This document shows positions 12,037 through 15,733 of a stretch of DNA of 15,733 nt, in pieces. Below the pieces are notes generated by a model, which saw only the letters and a program-made list of their open reading frames with translations, made no database searches and was not told the origin of the DNA. This DNA comes from Chthoniobacterales bacterium (GTDB lineage Bacteria; Verrucomicrobiota; Verrucomicrobiia; Chthoniobacterales; UBA10450). The position numbers and the translations under genes are program-made. Every line of letters begins with the position of its first letter. The stretch's first letter is position 1. The stretch is taken from positions 1 to 15,733 of the forward strand of contig JACCZO010000329.1 in NCBI GenBank assembly GCA_013695925.1, given 5' to 3'.

Positions 12037-12072
12037 CTCATTCCATCCGGCGCCAACCCAGGATCGCAGCCC

Positions 12073-12244
12073 AGACTTTATGGCTGCGGGCGCGGTGTGA
12101 GGGCGCAGACATGGGGTTGAAAAAGAGAGTGTGTTTGCCGTTCATATTTCGCGGGCTACTCGCCTTTTTGAGGTGGAGCAGAGCCGCACCAACGGCCGGG
12201 GCCGGAGCGTTGCAGTTTAACAACTCGAACAAGCAAACACACCA
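12073..12244 (+). ncRNA. IS110 left end, copy 2; possible bridge-RNA locus
   Basis: 172 bases of non-coding sequence precede the IS110 transposase start. Its first 81 bases repeat at 10342-10422. IS110-group elements are known to encode a structured bridge RNA in this position that guides target and donor choice. Possible stems are CTGCG...CGCAG near 12084-12109 and GCGGG/CTCGC near 12151-12163. The RNA call rests on position and family knowledge, not on a folded structure; since the transposase is broken, any RNA would act only with an enzyme supplied in trans. Confidence 0.35.
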
Positions 12245-12771
12245 ATGAATAAAGAACTCTATCTGGGACTCGATGTCCATAAGGAAACGATCATCACGGC
12301 GACGGCGGAGGCCGGGCGACTTGGGGAAGTGCGTGGCAGCGGCGGCCTTGGCAATCATCTGCAGGCGGTGGAGAAATGGATTGCCCGGCTGCGCAAAGCG
12401 CATGGGAAGGAAACGCAATTGCGGGCGTGTTATGAAGCGGGGGCAAATCGGGGTCGGTCTGTGCATGTTAGCATCTGTTTAGTTAGCAATCCTACAAGTT
12501 ATGATGGCAATGTGCACAGACCGACCCCGATTCTCCGATTCCGCCCAAAGTGTCGGCGCACTTAAGCCGGCGTCAGCAAGGCCAACCGGGCGCGGTGCGG
12601 GCCCTCAGCTGGCGGGCGCAGAACCGTTTGCACAGTCGCTACACCCGGCTGATGGCGCGGCGCCTGCAGCGCAACAAGGCGATGGTGGCGATCGCACGGG
12701 AGCTGTGCGGTTTTATCTGGGAGCTTTTGCGCACCCAGTCCTGCTACCAGGCGCAATCTCCATCTGTCTGA
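12245..12771 (+). pseudogene. IS110-family transposase, broken
   Basis: The first ~66 codons from the ATG at 12245 encode the N-terminal DEDD domain of IS110 recombinases: MNKELYLGLDVHKETI with the first catalytic Asp, and ACYEAG with the Glu. The frame then runs into the 87-bp palindrome at 12446-12532. After it, in another frame, ~12550-12771 encodes the family's C-terminus (ALSWRAQNRLHSRYTRL and NKAMVAIARELCGFIWEL). Intact family members have about 330-400 residues, so roughly 200 central residues, including the region of the catalytic serine, are missing. The gene is inactive. The palindrome lies at or near the deletion junction. Confidence 0.88.
12446..12532. repeat. 87-bp palindromic element, copy 2, inside IS110 pseudogene
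   Basis: The arms are AATCGGGGTCGGTCTGTGCA (12446-12465) and TGCACAGACCGACCCCGATT (12513-12532), perfectly complementary over 20 bases. The central ~47 bases are similar to copy 1 (TGTTAGCATCTGTT... and ATGATGGCAATG) with scattered changes. Equal total length in both copies argues for a defined unit rather than a chance palindrome. Confidence 0.8.
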
Positions 12772-13158
12772 AAAGAGTTATTCGAGGGGAACAGTCAGTC
12801 ACTTAATAAAAGGAGGAGCGAGAGCACCTAGCGCGACAGCATTCAACAAACCAAAGAACAGGAGCGGATCTGAGGTGGCAGGTCACGGTAGCCAACCCAC
12901 GATGTCTCGTTGCGTTAGGCTGGAGTCATCCAAGCTGAGCACGCGTCACCTAGACTGTTGGAAAGGGCTGCGGTGAATTAAAAAAATGCGGAAAGGTCCG
13001 GTCGCAAGACTGGATAGCCCGCGAATATCAGCATATCAAACCGCCGGGAACCTCACTCACCCCGACTGATCGGCCGCCTCACACCCACTCCTGCTTCCCA
13101 GCCTTCCATCCCAATGCAAACACAAAACAACTACGCCCACTTGACAATTCGACAGCCA
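12772..13158. other. 387-bp region without genes between IS110 remnant and cassette array
   Basis: No coding frame of interest is seen. It contains GCGTTAGGC at 12912-12920, which matches an attC end box but has no attC partner around it that I can find. It also has a hairpin TCCGGTC-GCAA-GACTGGA at about 12999-13016 with a GNRA-type loop, flanked by GCGG/CCGC. The segment ends where the first recognisable attC begins. It may be old chromosomal or decayed cassette DNA; no integrase or attI is seen. Confidence 0.4.
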
Positions 13159-13282
13159 TATCAACGAGAACAAGCTCAGCCGCGGCGAGCGGGAGCGCGT
13201 GTGGCTGCGGGTTGAAGGGTTTTAGTCATGTGAAAGCTGGGTAGTACAGCGGCTCGCCGTCGGCTGCAGCGGCTGGTTAGAT
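13159..13282 (-). repeat. attC site of terminal cassette (124 bp)
   Basis: On the minus strand it opens with ATCTAAC (13282-13276), contains the paired arms around GCTGCAGCCGACGGCGAGCC and CGCTCGCCGCGGCTGAGC, and ends at CGTTGATA. Only GTT of the final box is conserved; the RRRY part has diverged. Because crossover occurs after the G, the bases beyond belong to the neighbouring DNA, so this marks the end of the array. Confidence 0.8.
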
Positions 13283-13564
13283 GGTTCGCGTTCGAAGTCG
13301 TCTTGTGATTAGGCCAACAGTAACACTTGCGGCAACAAGGGGAACGCACAAAATCAATTCCGCTTTGACGAGAGCCCGGTCCTCCTCTGCTGTAATCTGG
13401 GCGAGTGCCTGCCGAGTGGCATCGCCGGGGGCGTCGTGAAAGGCGCCTAGTGCACGCGAATAAGCAACCGTCTCATGACGCGAAATCGGAAGCGCGAGAA
13501 TCGCCATGATCAGAACGACAAGGCAAATCAGCATGAATAAGACAACACGGATAGCTCTCACCAT
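13277..13564 (-). CDS. Cassette-encoded small two-helix membrane protein
   Basis: 95 residues, the gene of the most distal cassette. An N-terminal hydrophobic helix (VVLFMLICLVVLIMAILAL) and a second one near the C-terminus (LILCVPLVAASVTVGLI) flank an acidic/polar middle section (HDAPGDATRQALAQITAEEDRALVKAE); the protein ends in basic residues (RRLRTRT). The start ATG lies inside the upstream attC end box (GTTAG-ATG), so there is no room for a Shine-Dalgarno sequence within the cassette; translation must rely on the neighbouring attC or start further in. The stop TAA lies in its own attC opening box. I do not recognise a family. Function is unknown; small membrane proteins are common in integron cassettes. 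Confidence 0.7.
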   Translation of the reverse strand: MVRAIRVVLFMLICLVVLIMAILALPISRHETVAYSRALGAFHDAPGDATRQALAQITAEEDRALVKAELILCVPLVAASVTVGLITRRLRTRTI

Positions 13565-13686
13565 CTAACGATACACAAGATCAGCTGCGGCTACCGAGAG
13601 CGCGCTCTGCTCGAAGTGGAGATGTTGTAGCCATGTGAAGCGTAAACGTGGAGCGGGTAGCCGTCAGCTGCATCGCATGGTTAGGC
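13563..13686 (-). repeat. attC site (124 bp)
   Basis: Minus strand: GCCTAAC at 13686-13680, then a CAGCTGACGGCTACCCGC arm, a variable middle, a matching arm TAGCCGCAGCTGATC, and CGTTAGAT at the end (13570-13563). It separates the two most distal cassettes. Confidence 0.88.
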
Positions 13687-14004
13687 CTATTGCTCGCCAC
13701 GACCATAGAGCAACGTCCCGCTGAACTCCGGCCGCTGAGGTGAATCGCAGCGCACGAACTCGAATGAAACCTGCGGGTCGTGCTGCTCCGGATACGGGAA
13801 GTCCGCGACAACCTGAGTGACCGCACCTGCGTCGAAATCTTGGACGACGCTACTCGCGACTGCGCCGTCGTGCCAGACGATGATGTGAATGCACTCCGTC
13901 GAGAACTCGACGCCGATGTAGCGCATCTGTGGCGTGATGCCGCCAACGAGGGCGCGCTGCAGGGAGAGCAGAGCACGGCTGCGGAGATCATGGTCAGTGG
14001 CCAC
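13687..14004 (-). CDS. Cassette-encoded small soluble protein, unrecognised
   Basis: About 105 residues from a GTG at 14004; an open frame continues to 14040, but that part lies inside the upstream attC, so the internal GTG, 12 bases inside the cassette boundary, is preferred. Sequence layout: DHDLRSRALLSLQRALVGGI, then RYIGVEFSTECIHIIVWHDG, then a VTQVVADFPYPE segment and a VSFEFVRCDSP strand, suggesting a small alpha+beta fold of ~100 residues. It resembles a type of small protein I recall from environmental cassettes and from immunity-like loci ('LLATQRALLG..TP.LR...V' followed by 'ADFP'), but I cannot name the family. The stop TAG directly abuts the attC opening box. Confidence 0.7.
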   Translation of the reverse strand: MATDHDLRSRALLSLQRALVGGITPQMRYIGVEFSTECIHIIVWHDGAVASSVVQDFDAGAVTQVVADFPYPEQHDPQVSFEFVRCDSPQRPEFSGTLLYGRGEQ

Positions 14005-14015
14005 GCGCTCTATAG

Positions 14016-14139
14016 GCCTAACGAGACGGAGCTCAGCCACCGCTGGCGGGAGCGAGCTTTGCTGCAGAGTTAAATGTTGGAGTCATCTAAAATCTAAACA
14101 TCGGAACGGCCAGCGGTTGGCTGCAGCGATTGGTTAGGT
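14016..14139 (-). repeat. attC site (124 bp)
   Basis: Minus strand: ACCTAAC (14139-14133), arm GCAGCCAACCGCTGGCC, arm CCGCCAGCGGTGGCTGAGC, end TCGTTAGGC. The arms pair with one extra A on the 5' side, the extrahelical-base pattern that sets attC orientation. The last ~15 codons of the preceding cassette gene run into this site. Confidence 0.9.
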
Positions 14140-14462
14140 GAAGAGGGTGGCGACAAACTGATCGTGACCTCCTTCCGAGCTTCATCAATAGTGATGTCGT
14201 CGATGTGAAACTGTGCCCAGCGCTGCAGAAGCTTCTGCGGAACCGACGCGATAAACCGCAACTCATGCTGCTTTCGTGAGCCTTCGCCGACCCAAACGAT
14301 GCCTTCGACATCTGCGCCGCGCCGGGTGTTCTTGGCGGTCTCGGGAATGAAGCCGTCAATCCAGAATCGCTTCTCGCCTGAATCGGCGAGCCAAGCACAG
14401 GCCGCGTACTCCAGCCGATCCCAGAAGTCTCTGTCTTCAATGATCGCGTGTCTATCGAGCAT
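14094..14462 (-). CDS. Cassette-encoded hypothetical protein with attC-encoded tail
   Basis: 122 residues. The body is soluble and acidic: MLDRHAIIEDRDFWDRLEYAA, CAWLADSGEKRFWIDGFIP, VEGIVWVGEGSRKQHELRFI, then a helix VPQKLLQRWAQFHI and a strand VTISLS. Trp and Phe content is high for its size. The final residues NQSLQPTAGRSDV are a translation of the attC; such tails are a trace of cassette genes without their own stop and say nothing about function. The start is well placed: the cassette's first bases give TTAGGTGAAGTATG, where AGGTGA from the attC end box serves as Shine-Dalgarno about 4-5 bases before ATG. I do not recognise the family. Confidence 0.75.
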   Translation of the reverse strand: MLDRHAIIEDRDFWDRLEYAACAWLADSGEKRFWIDGFIPETAKNTRRGADVEGIVWVGEGSRKQHELRFIASVPQKLLQRWAQFHIDDITIDEARKEVTISLSPPSSPNQSLQPTAGRSDV

Positions 14463-14467
14463 ACTTC

Positions 14468-14591
14468 ACCTAACGAGACCAAGATGAGCGACGGCGGACG
14501 AGAGCGCGCATCGCTCGCAGTGGGAGTGTGGAAGTCATCTCATAAGTGGAGCGCACAGCGGTCCGACGTTCGCTCCATCGCATGGTTAGGT
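14468..14591 (-). repeat. attC site (124 bp)
   Basis: Minus strand: ACCTAAC (14591-14585), a GCGATGGAGCGAACGTCGG arm, a variable middle, a TCCGCCGTCGCTCATCTTGG arm, and end CGTTAGGT (14475-14468). The arms differ from the other sites by paired changes (GGAGCGA with TCGCTC), which preserves the hairpin and supports function as a folded single-strand site. Confidence 0.88.
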
Positions 14592-15110
14592 CTCTTTCGC
14601 CGGCCGGCGATCGCCCGGCAGATCATAAAAGAAGTCGCCCCGCAGCTCCACTCCTCTGCATTCGTGGTGCTCTTTGAGGAAGCGGTGACTGAATTTCGTC
14701 CATAGTTCTTGTTCGGTGCAAGCTCGAGGATTGGCGTGCGGGAATTCCCGCTTAATCCACTCGAAGAATCTCGTGCGACAATCCTTCTCTAATGGATTTT
14801 CTGGTGTCGGCAGGTCCAGCTGAGGTTGCCCATCGTACAAGAACATGTTGCGCAACTGCAAGAGTTTGGCTACGGCCTGTTTCGTCGAGACGTTAAACCA
14901 CTCGCCACGGTGACGGTATTCTGCCAGGTCGTCTTTAAGCTGCTTTTCGACCTGCTGCGCATTTAGCAGCCAGATAGCGGCAACGACATGGCACTGCTCG
15001 GCATTGCCAGTCTGAAACAACTTCAGCCGACTGATTACGCTCTTGCTGCTGCCCACTTTGATGCGCGCTCCTTCGCGGATCAAATAAACGTATGCACCAG
15101 ACGTGGTCAT
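14586..15110 (-). CDS. Cassette-encoded GIY-YIG/T5orf172-like protein
   Basis: 174 residues. The N-terminal ~80 residues fit the T5orf172/MUG113 branch of the GIY-YIG nuclease superfamily: YVYLIREGARIKVGSS stands for the GIY...YIG strands, SRLKLFQTGN holds the conserved Arg and the typical QTGNP-like turn, then AAIWLLNAQQVEKQLKDDLAEYR provides the helix with the conserved Glu, and RGEWFNVS closes the domain. The C-terminal ~90 residues (FFEWIKREFPHANPRACTEQELWTKFSHRFL...) look like a separate helical domain with no name I can give. Activity could be DNA cleavage, but many T5orf172 proteins are untested. A defence or phage-interaction role is speculative. The stop TAA lies in the cassette's attC. 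Leader is 32 bases with a weak ribosome site. Confidence 0.8.
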   Translation of the reverse strand: MTTSGAYVYLIREGARIKVGSSKSVISRLKLFQTGNAEQCHVVAAIWLLNAQQVEKQLKDDLAEYRHRGEWFNVSTKQAVAKLLQLRNMFLYDGQPQLDLPTPENPLEKDCRTRFFEWIKREFPHANPRACTEQELWTKFSHRFLKEHHECRGVELRGDFFYDLPGDRRPAKET

Positions 15111-15142
15111 CGTATTTTCACAGCGAGATCACGCGCGGCAAG

Positions 15143-15266
15143 ACCTAACGAGAACAAGATCAGCTACGCCTACCGGGAGCGAGCGTGGCGCGGAAAGACA
15201 GGGTTCTAGCTATCATAAAAGTGGATCGTACAGCGGGTAGGCGTTAGCTGCATCGCCTGGTTAGAC
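15143..15266 (-). repeat. attC site (124 bp)
   Basis: Minus strand: GTCTAAC (15266-15260), arm GATGCAGCTAACGCCTACCCGC, arm CGGTAGGCGTAGCTGATC, end CGTTAGGT (15150-15143). Strong pairing between GCCTACC and GGTAGGC is visible directly. Confidence 0.9.
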
Positions 15267-15279
15267 CTATTGTGTGCGA

Positions 15280-15531
15280 TCACGCTGAGGCTGGAAGATC
15301 TCTTCCGCAATGCTTGCAAACGTTCGCTTCTTTCTTCACGAGTTCGGCACAAAAAGGGCACTTCCGGCTCTCCTGCGCTGTCTTGTAGTCAGGGCCGAGC
15401 GCAACAACAAGCCAACCAATGGGGCCAAGGATGAGTCCAAGGACAGCACCTTCTCCGGTGCGCCCCTTTCGCTGGCCAATGAGCGCGCCAACGAAGCCGC
15501 CGACGATGGCCCAAAAAAGGATTATCTCCAT
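15280..15531 (-). CDS. Cassette-encoded membrane protein with zinc ribbon
   Basis: 83 residues. Two Gly-rich membrane segments (IILFWAIVGGFVGALIG and AVLGLILGPIGWLVVAL) are joined by a short basic loop (QRKGRTGEG), followed by a cytoplasmic zinc ribbon made of CPFC and CKHC, spaced by 11 residues (AELVKKEANV region). Small proteins with this layout are widespread in bacteria, but their role is unknown; the ribbon suggests binding of protein or nucleic acid at the membrane. The stop TGA is 13 bases before the attC opening box. The leader is about 75 bases, long for a cassette, with no obvious Shine-Dalgarno; it could hold its own promoter, but I see no clear -35/-10. Confidence 0.8.
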   Translation of the reverse strand: MEIILFWAIVGGFVGALIGQRKGRTGEGAVLGLILGPIGWLVVALGPDYKTAQESRKCPFCAELVKKEANVCKHCGRDLPASA

Positions 15532-15604
15532 ATGCGTAATTTCGTAGCGGGATCAGACTCGACAGGGAAGACAAAATGATGGACCAGTGTGCACACGTGC
15601 ATAG

Positions 15605-15724
15605 GTCTAACGAGACGGAGATCAGCTGCCGCTACGGGAGCGCGCAGCGCAACAAGGAGAGCGATGAACGATCCCCAAAATAGTGATAGCGACGGTAGCG
15701 GTCAGCTGCATCGATTGGTTAGGT
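15605..15724 (-). repeat. attC site (120 bp) of a cassette that continues beyond the window
   Basis: Minus strand: ACCTAAC (15724-15718), arm CGATGCAGCTGACCGCTACC, arm CCGTAGCGGCAGCTGATC, end CGTTAGAC (15612-15605). It is four bases shorter than its siblings in the variable middle. Its gene must lie above 15733, so the array continues. Confidence 0.9.
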
Positions 15725-15733
15725 CTTTTACTT

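Larger units (their letters stand above)
13159..15733 (-). mobile_element. Distal part of an integron gene-cassette array (5 complete cassettes)
   Basis: Six long, mutually similar attC sites with RYYYAAC/GTTRRRY ends alternate with single minus-strand genes, the defining layout of a cassette array. Orientation: in the attC at 14016-14139, read on the minus strand, the 5' arm (CAGCC-A-ACCGCTGGC) has one extra unpaired base relative to the 3' arm, as in typical attC sites. The genes therefore run in the standard direction, and attI, the Pc promoter and intI should lie beyond 15733. The near-uniform attC length (five of 124 bp, one of 120) and sequence suggest a sedentary chromosomal integron rather than a clinical mobile one. 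No integrase is in the window. Confidence 0.9.

Noticed and set aside
10342..12466. Small minus-strand frames beginning MNGKHTLFFNPMS in both IS110 end copies
   Set aside because: The frame is shared because the DNA is duplicated; the ends differ (stop after HKV in copy 1, read-through in copy 2), and there is no ribosome site, so I do not call a gene.
12772..13158. Group II (attC-type) intron or attI site next to the array
   Set aside because: No reverse transcriptase, no recognisable domain V and no integrase; attC orientation places attI at the other end.
13581..13991. Minus-strand frame ending in an attC-encoded PNHAMQLTATRS stretch
   Set aside because: It overlaps the better supported cassette gene at 13687-14004 in another frame, is Ser/Arg-rich and extends across the attC.
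13159..15733. Regularly spaced repeats as a CRISPR array
   Set aside because: Repeats are ~124 bp with internal dyad arms and attC end boxes, and the spaces between hold genes of variable length; no cas genes.

Overview
Overall: the window looks like a chromosomal segment of a high-GC Gram-negative bacterium, most likely from the Verrucomicrobiota. I base this on the UvrA variant, on the glycolipid-type GT28 gene next to a YihY-family gene, and on a TTGAACG heptamer minisatellite that I recall from such genomes. This is recognition from memory, not a database result. There are three zones.

Zone 1 (1-9307) is chromosomal backbone. A minus-strand operon runs uvrA, then a large secreted TPR protein, then a small secreted protein. 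It is followed by a small helical protein on the plus strand, a GT28 glycolipid-type glycosyltransferase (minus), a YihY/BrkB-family membrane protein (plus) and a secreted zinc amidase (plus). uvrA carries two in-frame repeat insertions (an 85-bp double-hairpin palindrome and a heptamer minisatellite) and an apparent 1-base deletion that garbles its last ~30 residues. The word TCGTTAGG occurs 12 times in this zone on both strands and in several reading frames, against about 0.3 expected by chance.

Zone 2 (about 9308-13158) looks acquired. The TCGTTAGG word is absent. It holds a SIMPL-domain gene, a TIR-domain protein with an uncharacterised C-terminal part (a candidate NADase immune effector), two copies of an 81-bp IS110 left-end fragment lying just upstream of each of those two genes, a broken IS110 transposase, and two copies of an 87-bp palindromic element, one of them at the deletion junction inside the IS110 gene.

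Zone 3 (13159-15733) is the distal end of an integron gene-cassette array. Six attC sites (five of 124 bp, one of 120 bp) separate five complete cassettes, all on the minus strand. They encode small membrane proteins, two unrecognised small soluble proteins and a GIY-YIG/T5orf172-like protein. Neither an integrase gene nor attI is visible; from the cassette orientation they should lie beyond position 15733. The attC end box reads TCGTTAGG[C/T], the same word that is enriched in the chromosomal backbone, and I consider this link the most interesting feature of the window.
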